A DNA stretch of 64,000 bases from Mycobacterium sp. 1465703.0 (GTDB lineage: Bacteria; Actinomycetota; Actinomycetes; Mycobacteriales; Mycobacteriaceae), in the NCBI RefSeq assembly GCF_001672975.1, contig NZ_LZKU01000163.1, positions 20,868 to 84,867 on the forward strand. Reading direction: 5' to 3'. The notes below the pieces were generated by a model. That model was given only the letters and a program-made list of their open reading frames with translations, searched no databases and had not been told where the DNA came from. This document shows, in pieces, positions 31,344 to 42,295 of the stretch. Each line of letters opens with the position of its first letter. The first letter of the stretch is position 1. A program made the position numbers and the translations under genes.

Positions 31344-31898
31344 TCATCCTTGGCGCCTGATGATTTCGGCGAAGGCCTGCGCGGCCGCGTCCACTCCGGC
31401 ATCATCATCGGTGGCCACCAGATCCAGTAGCAGGCCGCGTACGACAGCCAGTCCAAGGCGGGCCAACGCGGGGTCGACCGGGCCGTCGGCGAGGTACTTT
31501 AGGGCCTCGGCTTCGGCCAGCCAGCGGTCGACGGCGCCGGGAATCATTCGGGCGAAAGGCTTTTCGCCCTGGGCGGCGCGGGCATAGCACTCGAAGAAGA
31601 GCCGCTCTGATTGGCGAAGCTCGGGCCGACGAAGGTCGGCCCACATCGCGGCAAAGCTCTGAGCCGGATCGGCCGGCAATTCGGCCAACAGCTCCATCTG
31701 ACGGCGCTCGACTTCCTCGACGATCGCCACGAGTAAGTCTTCTCGAGAGCCGAAGTGGTGCAACAGCATCCGGTGGCTGGTGCCGACCGCGGCGGCCACC
31801 TCGCGCAGCGACCGGTCGCCGATGCCGCCGGTGGAGAACTCAGCGACGAGTGCGTCGAGGAGTTGACGGCGCCGCTCGGGGTCAGGAGTTCGCGCCAT
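31344..31898 (-). CDS. TetR-family regulator downstream of SRPBCC gene
   Basis: 184-aa TetR protein with an N-terminal helix-turn-helix (S-L-R-E-V-A-A-A-V-G-T-S-H-R-M-L-L-H-H-F) and an alpha ligand domain. Its start overlaps the stop of the SRPBCC gene by 17 bp, so both are one transcript. The only strong palindrome nearby (32327-32344) sits at the start of the SRPBCC gene and is its likely autoregulatory site. M. tuberculosis has no such pair between Rv3049c and nrdF2, as I recall. Confidence 0.88.
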   Translation of the reverse strand: MARTPDPERRRQLLDALVAEFSTGGIGDRSLREVAAAVGTSHRMLLHHFGSREDLLVAIVEEVERRQMELLAELPADPAQSFAAMWADLRRPELRQSERLFFECYARAAQGEKPFARMIPGAVDRWLAEAEALKYLADGPVDPALARLGLAVVRGLLLDLVATDDDAGVDAAAQAFAEIIRRQG

Positions 31899-32328
31899 CG
31901 GCGCGGCTGGCCTGCTCGGATCGGGCCTTGAGTCCCTGGCCCTCCAGGTCGAGGAATCGCTTGGTCTTGTTGATCATCAGGCGACCGACGAGCGCGCCCA
32001 GGACACCGCTCTGATCGAGTTGCTGACGCACCAGCGTGCGACCGCCGGGCTGCGCAATGACATCGTGGCGGGCGGTCACCCGCGCCCCGGGTGAGCTCTG
32101 CACCCAGGTCCACGACGCACCCGGGTCGAGCTCGGTGACGTTCCAGACCAGCTTCGGCATGCCGGGCTGTTTGATCGCGAACCGTCTGCCGACGGCGAGG
32201 ACGGGCCCGTCCAGCCCGACCAGGGAGGTCACCGAGGCGGTCCAGTCGGGCCAGTGCTCGACGTCGGTGAAGACATCCCAGACGAGTTGCGGCGGTGCGT
32301 CGATCTCGACGCTGTCTTCGGTAATCAT
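31882..32328 (-). CDS. SRPBCC (START-like) ligand-binding protein
   Basis: 148-aa SRPBCC/polyketide-cyclase-like protein. It starts with the typical I-D-A-P-P-Q-L-V-W-D-V-F-T-D-V-E-H-W-P-D-W strand-helix pattern and ends in a long C-terminal helix. Such domains have a hydrophobic cavity for a lipid or polyketide. The frame continues upstream, but the ATG at 32328 begins the fold exactly. An 18-bp palindrome overlaps this start codon, so the transcript may be leaderless and shut off by repressor bound at the initiation site. It is cotranscribed with the TetR gene downstream. Confidence 0.88.
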   Translation of the reverse strand: MITEDSVEIDAPPQLVWDVFTDVEHWPDWTASVTSLVGLDGPVLAVGRRFAIKQPGMPKLVWNVTELDPGASWTWVQSSPGARVTARHDVIAQPGGRTLVRQQLDQSGVLGALVGRLMINKTKRFLDLEGQGLKARSEQASRADGANS

Positions 32329-32344
32329 GTACCAAATGGTACAT
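32327..32344. promoter_or_regulatory. Palindrome ATGTACCA-AA-TGGTACAT at the SRPBCC start codon
   Basis: Two perfect 8-bp arms flank AA. The left arm includes the last bases of the SRPBCC start codon (minus strand). A TetR-type dimer here would block initiation of a leaderless or very short-leader transcript. Confidence 0.6.
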
Positions 32345-32413
32345 CGTAAAACGCGGGATACTGGAGAGCGGACGTGAATCCGGGGCTTCCGGGACACGGC
32401 GCACGACACGTAA

Positions 32414-32461
32414 ACACAACCTCTTGTGTTGCGCGGCGTTGTCGGACCCCAGGGGTAGTGT
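32414..32461 (+). promoter_or_regulatory. Pair of NrdR boxes upstream of nrdF2
   Basis: Box 1 ACACAACCTCTTGTGT (32414-32429) has perfect ACACAA / TTGTGT ends. Box 2 ACCCCAGGGGTAGTGT (32446-32461) is degenerate. They are 32 bp apart, as in the nrdHIE promoter. About 50 nt separate box 2 from the nrdF2 start. Confidence 0.8.
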
Positions 32462-32499
32462 CTGGGGCCTGGGATCAATCCGGCCAAAACGGTGTGTGA

Positions 32500-33486
<987 letters not shown>

Positions 33487-33512
33487 ACCCACGCACCGTC
33501 ATCAATGGGAAC

Positions 33513-33557
33513 CGGGCCGGCCGCTCTAGTCGGGGGGGAGGGACTGGGGCCGGCCCG
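33513..33557 (+). terminator. GC-rich terminator after nrdF2
   Basis: CGGGCCGGCC (33513-33522) pairs perfectly with GGCCGGCCCG (33548-33557). The 25-nt loop can form an extra AGTC/GACT pairing. It is 27 nt after the nrdF2 stop. Confidence 0.75.
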
Positions 33558-33613
33558 ATCAATTGTTCCGACACCGGCGAGACCGGTTTTGTTCCCGCTG
33601 AATGCCACGTAGC

Positions 33614-33679
33614 GGTGAATTCACCTCCCGTTTTCAACCCACCCCGGGACCTCTGAGCGGTTCATGAACGGGGCATGAA
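33614..33679 (+). promoter_or_regulatory. Two palindromes before the DUF3349 gene
   Basis: GGTGAATTCACC (33614-33625) is a perfect 12-bp palindrome, and TTCATG / CATGAA (33661-33666 and 33674-33679) form a second inverted repeat. Both are in the 254-bp gap after nrdF2. No regulator is assigned. Confidence 0.35.
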
Positions 33680-33740
33680 TTGTCGGTGTGGCGCGACCGC
33701 CCGCTGGCGGCGATGACGCAGCTGCCCTGACACTGTTGGG

Positions 33741-34166
33741 GTGACGAATACCGCCGCCTCACAGACCGCCAACTTCTGCCGTTCGGTGCTGCGCTGGCTG
33801 CGCGCCGGCTACCCCGAGGGCGTCCCCGGGCCAGACCGCGTGCCGCTGCTGGCGCTGCTGCGCAGCACCCCGCTGACTGAAGAGCAGATCGCCGAGGTGG
33901 TGCACAACATCACCGCGGACGGATCTCCCGCCGTCGCTGACGGTGTGATCGGCCGCGACGAAATCGCCCATTTCATCTCCGACATGACTCACTACGACGC
34001 CGGGCCGGAGAACATCATCCGGGTGGCCGCCACCTTGGCCGCTGTGGGATGGCCGCTGGCTGGCATCGACGTCAGCGAGGTCATTCCGGGTGACGAGTGG
34101 GGCGAGGCGGCAGAACTCGCCGCCCGCAGCGCCGCACCGAAAAGCGCTCCGGGCGTAGCGCTGTAG
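33741..34166 (+). CDS. DUF3349 family protein
   Basis: 141-aa small acidic protein of the actinobacterial DUF3349 family (M. tuberculosis Rv3046c is the positional match, about 124 aa recalled). It is all-helical in prediction, with the conserved R-W-L-R-A-G-Y-P-E-G-V-P-G-P-D-R and L-L-A-L-L-R core followed by a second helical repeat containing A-T-L-A-A-V-G-W-P-L-A. No enzymatic motif or signal peptide is present. Function is unknown. The GTG at 33741 is used. Its final codons form one arm of a 12-bp stem shared with the convergent adhC. Confidence 0.85.
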   Translation: MTNTAASQTANFCRSVLRWLRAGYPEGVPGPDRVPLLALLRSTPLTEEQIAEVVHNITADGSPAVADGVIGRDEIAHFISDMTHYDAGPENIIRVAATLAAVGWPLAGIDVSEVIPGDEWGEAAELAARSAAPKSAPGVAL

Positions 34167-34188
34167 GGCGGGTCAGCCGCCCTACAGC
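34160..34188. terminator. Bidirectional stem-loop spanning both stop codons
   Basis: GCTGTAGGGCGG (34160-34171) pairs perfectly with CCGCCCTACAGC (34177-34188) over GTCAG. Each arm includes one gene's TAG stop, so the terminator is built into the last codons of both the DUF3349 gene and adhC. Confidence 0.75.
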
Positions 34189-35222
34189 TTCGAAATGTCG
34201 ATGACGAAGCGGTAGCGGACGTCGCTCGCGAGCACGCGCTCGTAGGCTTCGTTGATGTAGTCGGGCTCGATGACCTCGATCTCCGGCGTCACGTTGTGCT
34301 CGGCGCAGAAGTCCAGCATCTCCTGAGTTTCGGCGATGCCGCCGATGTTCGAGCCGGACAGGCTGCGACGGGCGAGCGCCAGCGAGAACGCGCCCATTTC
34401 CATCGGGTGCTCGGGAATGCCCAATTCGACGAGCGTGCCGTCGACGTCGAGCAGGCTCAGATAGTCGTCGAGGTTCAGGTTCGCCGAGACGGTGTTCAGG
34501 ATCAGGTCGAAGCTGTTGCGCAACTGCTTGAAGGTCTCGCGGTCGGCGGTGGCGTAGTAGTGCTTGGCGCCTAGGCGCAGCCCGTCCTCCATCTTCTTCA
34601 GCGACTGCGACAGCACCGTCACCTCGGCGCCCATCGCCGCGCCCAGCTTGACGCCCATGTGGCCCAGCCCGCCCAGGCCGACGATCGCCAGGCGAGTGCC
34701 CTTGCCGGCCTTCCAGTGCCGCAGCGGCGAGAACAGCGTGATGCCCGCGCACAGCAGCGGGGCCGCCTTGTCCAGCGGCAGCGAGTCGGGGATGCGCAAG
34801 ACGAAGTTCTCGTCGACGACGATCGCCTGGCTGTAGCCGCCCTGCGTCGTCGTGCCGTCCTTGTCGGTGGCGTTGTAAGTGAACGTGGTACCCCGCTTGC
34901 AGTACTGCTCGAGGCCGGCCTCACAACTGCTGCACTGACCGCAGGAGTTCACCATGCAGCCCACCCCGACGTGGTCGCCCACCTTGTACTTGGTGACCTC
35001 GGAGCCCACCGCGGTCACCACGCCGGCGATCTCGTGGCCCACCACCAGCGGGTAATCCGGAGTGCCCCATTCGCCTTTGGCGGTGTGAATGTCGGAGTGG
35101 CAGATGCCGGCGAACTTGATGTCGATCGCCACGTCGCGCGGACCCGGGTCGCGGCGCTCGATGGTGGTCTTGGTCAGTGGTGCGGTCGGGGAGGTGGCGG
35201 CGTACGCCGAAACTGTGCTCAT
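34182..35222 (-). CDS. adhC: Zinc-dependent NADP alcohol dehydrogenase AdhC
   Basis: 346-aa zinc MDR enzyme, the same length as M. tuberculosis AdhC (Rv3045). Catalytic zinc ligands lie in G-I-C-H-S-D-I-H and G-H-E-I-A-G. The structural zinc loop is C-G-Q-C-S-S-C plus a later Cys. The nucleotide loop G-L-G-G-L-G-H-M-G belongs to the cinnamyl-alcohol/YahK-type reductases, which prefer NADP. The ATG at 35222 has AGAGGGA upstream; an earlier in-frame ATG pair is less likely. It reduces aldehydes to alcohols. Confidence 0.95.
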   Translation of the reverse strand: MSTVSAYAATSPTAPLTKTTIERRDPGPRDVAIDIKFAGICHSDIHTAKGEWGTPDYPLVVGHEIAGVVTAVGSEVTKYKVGDHVGVGCMVNSCGQCSSCEAGLEQYCKRGTTFTYNATDKDGTTTQGGYSQAIVVDENFVLRIPDSLPLDKAAPLLCAGITLFSPLRHWKAGKGTRLAIVGLGGLGHMGVKLGAAMGAEVTVLSQSLKKMEDGLRLGAKHYYATADRETFKQLRNSFDLILNTVSANLNLDDYLSLLDVDGTLVELGIPEHPMEMGAFSLALARRSLSGSNIGGIAETQEMLDFCAEHNVTPEIEVIEPDYINEAYERVLASDVRYRFVIDISKL

Positions 35223-35340
35223 GGATATCCCTCTTTTGAGTCGATGCGTCATCAAGAAGTTTAGCTAAGGTAAAAGTTCTTCCGCCAATGCGCGGGCGAA
35301 TATCACCTTATGACGATGTGTGCGTATCGGCTGGCCGTGA

Positions 35341-36450
35341 TCAGTTGATCGGGGCGTTCACCAGGCGCAGGTCGTCGACGATGCCGCGGGCCGCGATCAG
35401 GCCCTCGCCGGTTTGCCATATCTCGTCGTTGACGACGTAGACCCGATTGTCCCGGTTGGCCGACAGCTTGCGCCACGGGTTGCTGTCCAGGATCGTGGCG
35501 GCCCGATCCGCGGCGGCCGGAGTGGCGCATGACACATACACCACATCGGCGTCGGCGCTCGAGATGTCCGGGTTCTTCGCGAGATCCGCGTCGCTGGCGC
35601 CGATCTCGATGTAGGGCTTGTCGGTGAACCGCTGGGAAGCCGGCCGGTCCACGCCGACCGCGCCGAGCACGCTGGCCGGGAAATTGTGGCTGCCGTACAC
35701 CCGGATCGTGCCGGCCGTCAGCTGCACGATCGAGGCCTGAAAGTGCGAGGCGTCATGGCGGGCGCCGATGTCGGTCGCCCGCTTTGAGAAGCCGCTGATC
35801 AACGCGTCCGCCGCCGCGCCCCGTCCGGTGGCGGCACCGACAGCGCGCAGATTGTCCTGCCACGCCGCGCCCGGCGCGGCGGTGAACACCGTCGGGGCGA
35901 TCGCGCTCAGCTGCGGGTACAACGTCGGCGTCAATCCTTGCGAGCCCAGGATCAGATCCGGGTGAGCCGCCGCAATCGCGTTGACGTCGGGGTGGGATCG
36001 GGTGCCAACACCGGGGACGCCGTGCACCGCGCCGCCCAGGTAGGCGGGCTGATTCGAGGAGCCGTCCGGCACCGCCGCGCCGACCACCCGCGATTGCAAA
36101 CCCAGCGCGCACAACGTGTCGAGCTGGTCGCCGGAGAGCACCACGATGCGCTGCGGATCAGCGGGTACCTGCACGACGTTCGGGTCGACGCCCGCCGCGT
36201 TGTGGGCCTGCCGTTTCGACGAACCCGGATCGGCCTCGGCGGCATCTCGCGCGCACGACTCGTCCGGCCGGCGGTCGTTCCCCAGCACGCCGGCACCGGC
36301 GATCTGGGTGGTGGGCGTGATCAGTGGACGGGTCGACGGCTGGCCAGCGGGTTTGTCGGACCCGCAGCCGCTGCAGGCCAGGACGACGGTCGCCGTCACC
36401 GCGGTCGTCGCCGCGGCCAACCGGGCCGGTCTGATCACGCCGAACAGCAC
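35341..36450 (-). CDS. fecB: Iron-siderophore periplasmic binding lipoprotein FecB
   Basis: 369-aa class III substrate-binding protein. The N-terminus is a lipoprotein signal with V-L-A-C, so Cys26 should be acylated. The helical-backbone fold follows, with G-D-Q-L-D-T-L-C-A-L-G, H-P-D-L-I-L-G-S-Q and a C-terminal lobe. It matches M. tuberculosis FecB (Rv3044), implicated in iron-siderophore/heme acquisition and envelope integrity. No permease or ATPase is adjacent. The GTG at 36450 faces the tandem-repeat array that separates it from ctaD. Confidence 0.93.
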   Translation of the reverse strand: MLFGVIRPARLAAATTAVTATVVLACSGCGSDKPAGQPSTRPLITPTTQIAGAGVLGNDRRPDESCARDAAEADPGSSKRQAHNAAGVDPNVVQVPADPQRIVVLSGDQLDTLCALGLQSRVVGAAVPDGSSNQPAYLGGAVHGVPGVGTRSHPDVNAIAAAHPDLILGSQGLTPTLYPQLSAIAPTVFTAAPGAAWQDNLRAVGAATGRGAAADALISGFSKRATDIGARHDASHFQASIVQLTAGTIRVYGSHNFPASVLGAVGVDRPASQRFTDKPYIEIGASDADLAKNPDISSADADVVYVSCATPAAADRAATILDSNPWRKLSANRDNRVYVVNDEIWQTGEGLIAARGIVDDLRLVNAPIN

Positions 36451-36464
36451 GCGTCAGACGCTAA

Positions 36465-36654
36465 CATTCGGCCGGCGTGGCGATCGGGAGCGCGGCGGAG
36501 CCGGGCGAAGCGGGTCGCCACCATTCGGCCGGCGTGGGGATCGGGAGCGCGGCGGAGCCGGGCGAAGCGGGTCGCTACCATTCGGGCGGCGTGGCGATCG
36601 GGAGCGCGGCGGAGCCGGGCGAAGCGGGTCGCCACCATTCGGGCAGCGTGGCGG
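36465..36654 (+). repeat. 57-bp tandem repeat (VNTR-like), 3.3 copies
   Basis: Three full copies (36465-36521, 36522-36578, 36579-36635) and a 19-bp partial copy (36636-36654) of a 57-bp unit that begins CATTCGG and contains GCCGGGCGAAGCGGGTCG. Copies differ at only a few bases. As 57 is 19 codons, the array keeps reading frames open on both strands, producing repetitive but probably non-coding frames. It lies between divergent fecB and ctaD, a MIRU/VNTR-like setting. The remaining 143 bp up to ctaD hold a promoter candidate (36715-36743). Confidence 0.92.
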
Positions 36655-36714
36655 CGCCGCGCCGACGAACGCGCCGCACCGGTGAGCCATTTACGACAGT
36701 TTGTAGGACCAGCC

Positions 36715-36743
36715 CTGACGTCGCCATGATCGGCGGCTAAGAT
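36715..36743 (+). promoter_or_regulatory. Probable ctaD promoter
   Basis: CTGACG (36715-36720) and TAAGAT (36738-36743) with a 17-nt spacer fit a SigA promoter, 55 nt before the TTG start of ctaD. Confidence 0.5.
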
Positions 36744-36797
36744 TCGTCTCAATACCGATTTTTGGGCCAGTGTCCGACTGGATGTTTGGAGAAGCTG

Positions 36798-38543
36798 TTG
36801 ACAGCCGAAGCGCCCCCCTTGGGACAACTCGAGGCCGTTCGTCCGTACCCGGACCGCATGGGCCCCAAAGGGAACCTCGTCTACAAACTGATCACGACCA
36901 CCGATCACAAGATGATCGGCATCATGTACACGGTCACCTGCTTTGGCTTCTTCTTCATCGGCGGGTTGATGGCGTTGCTGATGCGCACCGAGCTGGCCGC
37001 CCCCGGACTGCAGTTCCTGTCGAACGAGCAGTTCAACCAGCTGTTCACCATGCACGGCACCATCATGTTGCTGCTGTATGCCACGCCGGTGGTGTTCGGT
37101 TTCGCCAACTTGGTGCTGCCGCTGCAGATCGGTGCACCCGACGTGGCCTTCCCGCGGCTGAACGCCTTCTCGTACTGGCTGTTCCTGTTCGGCGGGCTGA
37201 TCGCGGCGTCCGGCTTCATCGTGCCCGGCGGGGCGGCCGACTTCGGTTGGACCGCCTACACGCCGCTGTCTGATGCGGTCCACTCACCCGGCGCCGGGGG
37301 AGACCTGTGGATCACCGGCCTGATCGTTGCCGGTCTGGGCACCATCCTGGGTGCCGTCAACATGATCACCACCGTGGTGTGCATGCGCGCACCCGGCATG
37401 ACGATGTTCCGGATGCCCATCTTCACCTGGAACATCCTGGTGACCTCGATCCTGATCCTGATCGCGTTCCCGATCCTGACCGCCGCCCTGTTCGGGCTGG
37501 CCGCCGATCGACATCTGGGCGCCCATGTCTATGACGCGGCCAACGGTGGAGTCTTGTTGTGGCAACACCTGTTCTGGTTCTTCGGCCATCCCGAGGTCTA
37601 CATCATCGCCCTGCCGTTCTTCGGCATCGTCACCGAGATCATCCCGGTCTTCTCGCGCAAGCCGGTCTTCGGCTACACCACGCTGGTGTACGCGACGTTG
37701 TCGATCGCGGCGCTGTCGGTCGCGGTGTGGGCGCACCACATGTTCGCCACCGGAGCCGTTCTGCTGCCGTTCTTTTCGTTCATGACGTATCTGATCGCGG
37801 TGCCGACCGGGATCAAGTTCTTCAACTGGATCGGCACTATGTGGAAGGGCCAGATCACTTTTGAGACGCCGATGCTGTTTTCGGTCGGCTTCCTGCTCAC
37901 CTTCCTGCTCGGTGGTCTGACCGGCGTGATGCTGGCCAGCCCGCCGCTGGACTTCCACGTCACGGACACCTACTTCGTGGTCGCGCACTTCCACTACGTG
38001 CTGTTCGGCACCATCGTGTTCGCCACGTATGCGGGCATCTACTTCTGGTTCCCGAAGATGACCGGCCGGCTGCTCGACGAGCGCCTGGGCAAGCTGCACT
38101 TCTGGCTGACCTTCATCGGGTTCCATACCACCTTCCTAGTGCAGCACTGGCTGGGCGACCTGGGCATGCCGCGCCGCTACGCGGACTACCTGGCCAGCGA
38201 CGGCTTCCAGCCCTACAACATCGCCTCGACCGTGGGCGCCTTCATCCTGGGCGCGTCGATGTTCCCGTTCGTCTGGAACGTCTTCAAGAGCTGGCGGTAC
38301 GGCGAGGTCGTCACGGTCGACGACCCATGGGGCTACGGCAACTCCTTGGAGTGGGCGACCAGCTGCCCGCCGCCGCGGCACAACTTCACCGAGCTGCCCC
38401 GAATCCGTTCGGAGCGCCCGGCATTCGAGTTGCACTACCCGCACATGGTGGAGCGACTTCGCGCCGAGGCGCACGTGGGTCGCGCGCACGGGCCCTCGGA
38501 CAAAGATGTCACCAGACTGGACGACGTCCAGGTCCGCAGCTGA
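36798..38543 (+). CDS. ctaD: Cytochrome c oxidase (aa3) subunit I
   Basis: 581-aa twelve-helix heme-copper oxidase subunit. It has the H-H-M-F CuB/heme a3 region (W-A-H-H-M-F-A-T-G), the H-P-E-V-Y cross-linked His-Tyr motif (F-F-G-H-P-E-V-Y-I), and A-H-F-H-Y-V-L-F-G heme ligands. It is part of the bcc-aa3 supercomplex that reduces O2. The TTG at 36798, preceded by GGAGA, gives the M. tuberculosis N-terminus L-T-A-E-A-P-P-L-G; the open frame starts 12 codons earlier. The last 18 residues diverge from the M. tuberculosis protein. Confidence 0.97.
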   Translation: MTAEAPPLGQLEAVRPYPDRMGPKGNLVYKLITTTDHKMIGIMYTVTCFGFFFIGGLMALLMRTELAAPGLQFLSNEQFNQLFTMHGTIMLLLYATPVVFGFANLVLPLQIGAPDVAFPRLNAFSYWLFLFGGLIAASGFIVPGGAADFGWTAYTPLSDAVHSPGAGGDLWITGLIVAGLGTILGAVNMITTVVCMRAPGMTMFRMPIFTWNILVTSILILIAFPILTAALFGLAADRHLGAHVYDAANGGVLLWQHLFWFFGHPEVYIIALPFFGIVTEIIPVFSRKPVFGYTTLVYATLSIAALSVAVWAHHMFATGAVLLPFFSFMTYLIAVPTGIKFFNWIGTMWKGQITFETPMLFSVGFLLTFLLGGLTGVMLASPPLDFHVTDTYFVVAHFHYVLFGTIVFATYAGIYFWFPKMTGRLLDERLGKLHFWLTFIGFHTTFLVQHWLGDLGMPRRYADYLASDGFQPYNIASTVGAFILGASMFPFVWNVFKSWRYGEVVTVDDPWGYGNSLEWATSCPPPRHNFTELPRIRSERPAFELHYPHMVERLRAEAHVGRAHGPSDKDVTRLDDVQVRS

Positions 38544-39806
<1,263 letters not shown>

Positions 39807-39866
39807 CGATCGCGGGCGTGGTGACCCGGCAGGTATTCGAGCGTCGCGGTACGGCACGATGGTCGG

Positions 39867-40709
39867 GTGCCCGAAAACGGAAGCGAGTCAGCCGACCCCG
39901 ATCTGCTGCTCGACTTCAGGCAGGTGTCGCTGCACCGCGGTGGCAACGTCTTGGTCGGGCCGCTGGACTGGGCTGTCGAACTCGACGAACGCTGGGTGAT
40001 CGTCGGGCCCAACGGGGCCGGTAAGACCTCGCTGCTGCGGATCGCTGCGGCGGCCGAGCATCCTTCATCCGGCATCGCTTTCGTGCTCGGCGAACGACTG
40101 GGTCGGGTCGACGTCAGCGAGTTGCGCTCCCGCATCGGGCTCAGCTCCTCGGCTTTGGCGCAGCGGATCCCCACCGACGAGGTGGTCCGCGATCTGGTGG
40201 TGTCGGCCGGCTATGCGGTGCTGGGCAGGTGGCGGGAGCGTTACGAAGACGTCGACTACCGCCGCGCGATCGACATGCTGGAGAGCTTGGGCGCCGAGCA
40301 CCTCGCCGACCGCACCTACGGGACGCTGTCGGAGGGCGAGCGCAAGCGGGTGCTGATCGCCCGCGCGCTGATGACCGACCCCGAACTGCTGCTGCTCGAC
40401 GAGCCCGCCGCCGGCCTGGACCTGGGCGGCCGCGAGGAGTTGGTCGCGCGGCTGGCCGACCTGGCCGCGGACCCCGACGCCCCCGCGCTAGTGCTGGTCA
40501 CTCACCATGTTGAGGAGATTCCGCCCGGGTTCAGTCACTGCATGCTGCTCTCGGAAGCCCAGGTGGTTGCCGCGGGATTACTGACCGACGTGCTGACCGC
40601 TGAAAATCTGTCCACCGCCTTCGGCCAGGCGATCGCCCTCGACGTCGTCGACGGGCGCTATTTCGCGCGCCGAATCCGTACCCGCGCAGCCCACCGGAGG
40701 CCGTTATGA
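39867..40709 (+). CDS. Orphan ABC transporter ATP-binding protein
   Basis: 280-aa ABC ATPase, positional match of M. tuberculosis Rv3041c. It has Walker A G-P-N-G-A-G-K-T-S at about residue 50, signature L-S-E-G-E-R-K-R, Walker B L-L-L-L-D-E-P-A-A-G-L-D, and a switch His in T-H-H-V-E-E-I. No permease gene is near, so its partner is elsewhere or it acts as a soluble ABC protein. The GTG at 39867 is used. The stop overlaps the Nudix start (ATGA). Confidence 0.92.
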   Translation: MPENGSESADPDLLLDFRQVSLHRGGNVLVGPLDWAVELDERWVIVGPNGAGKTSLLRIAAAAEHPSSGIAFVLGERLGRVDVSELRSRIGLSSSALAQRIPTDEVVRDLVVSAGYAVLGRWRERYEDVDYRRAIDMLESLGAEHLADRTYGTLSEGERKRVLIARALMTDPELLLLDEPAAGLDLGGREELVARLADLAADPDAPALVLVTHHVEEIPPGFSHCMLLSEAQVVAAGLLTDVLTAENLSTAFGQAIALDVVDGRYFARRIRTRAAHRRPL

Positions 40710-41524
40710 CGTCACCCGAGGAAGCCCCGCTGGTCGCACGGCCGGCCGCCACCGTGATGCTGATCCGCGACGTCCCGGAGGGTATCGCCGTCTTCCTGAT
40801 GCGGCGGCACGCCAAGATGGAGTTCGCCGCGGGAACCATGGTGTTCCCCGGCGGCGGCGTCGACGACCGCGACCGCAACGCCGACATCGCCTGGGCCGGC
40901 CCGCCGCCGCGGTGGTGGGCGCAGCGGTTCGGCATCGAAGCCGACCTGGCCGAGGCGCTGGTCTGCGCCGCGGCCCGCGAGACGTTCGAGGAGTCCGGCG
41001 TGCTGTTCGCCGGGCCGGCGGGCGCACCGGACAGTATTGTCGACGACGCCTCGGTGTACAGCGACGCCCGCCGGGCCCTGGCCGACGGGACGTTGTCCTT
41101 CGCGGACTTCCTGCGCCGGGAGAACCTGGAGCTGCGTTCGGATCTGTTGCGGCCGTGGGCCAACTGGGTCACCCCGGAGGCCGAGCGGACCCGCCGCTAT
41201 GACACCTATTTCTTCGTCGCTGCCCTGCCGCAGGGACAGCGCGCCGACGGGGAGAACACCGAATCCGACCGGGCGGGCTGGACGACGCCGGAAGCGGCCA
41301 TCGACGACTTCTCGTCCGGCCGCAGCTTCCTGCTGCCACCGACCTGGACGCAGCTGGACTCGCTGGCCGGGCACACCGTGGCCGACGTGCTGGCCGTGGA
41401 ACGCCAGATCACGCCGGTGCAGCCGCACCTGGAGATCCAAGGCGACAACTGGGTGTTCGAATTCTTCGATTCCGACCGCTATCACCGGGCGCGCGAAGCC
41501 GGTGGCCTGGGATGGCGGCATTGA
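40706..41524 (+). CDS. Nudix hydrolase
   Basis: 272-aa NUDIX-fold protein, match of M. tuberculosis Rv3040c. The Nudix box is modified: the helix [13 protein letters not shown] supplies the R-E-x2-E-E-x-G core, while the leading Gly lies in an expanded loop (F-P-G-G-G-V-D-D followed by about 40 residues). This long insertion is typical of the NUDT7/NUDT19 CoA-diphosphatase-like group. It is translationally coupled to the ABC gene by a 4-bp overlap and overlaps echA17 by 13 bp. Confidence 0.9.
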   Translation: MTSPEEAPLVARPAATVMLIRDVPEGIAVFLMRRHAKMEFAAGTMVFPGGGVDDRDRNADIAWAGPPPRWWAQRFGIEADLAEALVCAAARETFEESGVLFAGPAGAPDSIVDDASVYSDARRALADGTLSFADFLRRENLELRSDLLRPWANWVTPEAERTRRYDTYFFVAALPQGQRADGENTESDRAGWTTPEAAIDDFSSGRSFLLPPTWTQLDSLAGHTVADVLAVERQITPVQPHLEIQGDNWVFEFFDSDRYHRAREAGGLGWRH

Positions 41525-42285
41525 GCGAGTTCGTCAGCGTGGTGGTCAGCGACGGCTCGCGGGACGCCGGACTGGCCATGTTGCTGCTGTCGCGGCCACC
41601 GACGAATGCGATGACCCGTCAGGTCTACCGGGAGGTGATCGCGGCGGCCGAGGAACTGGGCCGGCGCGACGACGTCGCGGTGGTGATCCTGTTCGGCGGC
41701 CACGAGATCTTCTCCGCCGGCGACGACATGCCCGAGCTGCGGACGCTGCGGGCCTCCGAAGCCGAGACCGCGGCGCGGGTCCGGCAGGAGGCCGTCGACG
41801 CCGTGGCGGCGATCCCCAAGCCGACCGTGGCCGCGATCACCGGATACGCGCTGGGTGCCGGGCTGACGCTGGCGCTGGCCGCTGACTGGCGGATCAGCGG
41901 GGACAACGTGAAGTTCGGCGCCACCGAAATCCTGGCCGGCCTGGTGCCCGGCGGCGACGGGATGGCCCGGTTGACCCGCGCCGCCGGCGCGAGCAAGGCC
42001 AAGGAACTGGTGTTCAGCGGCCGCTTCTTCGACGCTGAAGAAGCCCTGGCGCTCGGCCTCATCGACGACATGGTCGCTCCCGACGACGTATACGACGCCG
42101 CCGCCGACTGGGCGCGCCGGTTCCTCGAGGGGCCGCGGCACGCGCTGGCCGCCGCCAAGGCCGGTATCGACGACGTTTTCGACCTGGAACTGCCCGAGCG
42201 GCTCGCCGCCGAGCGCCGTCGCTACGTCGAGGTGTTCTCCGCTGGTCAGGACGCTGACGACAAGGCGGATCCCGGCGGCCGTTAG
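41512..42285 (+). CDS. echA17: Enoyl-CoA hydratase/isomerase family protein EchA17
   Basis: 257-aa crotonase-fold protein. The CoA/oxyanion region is [10 protein letters not shown], and [17 protein letters not shown] gives the second oxyanion Gly. A Glu is present around the second catalytic position (G-A-T-E-I). It matches M. tuberculosis EchA17 (Rv3039c), reported to hydrate crotonyl-type CoA thioesters. The ATG at 41512 lies 13 bp inside the Nudix gene; an in-frame TTG at 41521 would avoid most of the overlap. Confidence 0.94.
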   Translation: MAALSEFVSVVVSDGSRDAGLAMLLLSRPPTNAMTRQVYREVIAAAEELGRRDDVAVVILFGGHEIFSAGDDMPELRTLRASEAETAARVRQEAVDAVAAIPKPTVAAITGYALGAGLTLALAADWRISGDNVKFGATEILAGLVPGGDGMARLTRAAGASKAKELVFSGRFFDAEEALALGLIDDMVAPDDVYDAAADWARRFLEGPRHALAAAKAGIDDVFDLELPERLAAERRRYVEVFSAGQDADDKADPGGR

Positions 42286-42295
42286 GCTGCCCTGC

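Noticed and set aside
35261..35275. TTAGCTAAGGTAAAA upstream of adhC as an IdeR iron box
   Set aside because: It matches only part of the 19-bp IdeR consensus and lacks the symmetric second half. It also faces adhC rather than fecB.
36435..37283. Long minus-strand and plus-strand open frames through the 57-bp repeats
   Set aside because: They are open because 57 is a multiple of three and the DNA is GC-rich. They overlap fecB or ctaD antisense and have no ribosome binding site or family similarity.
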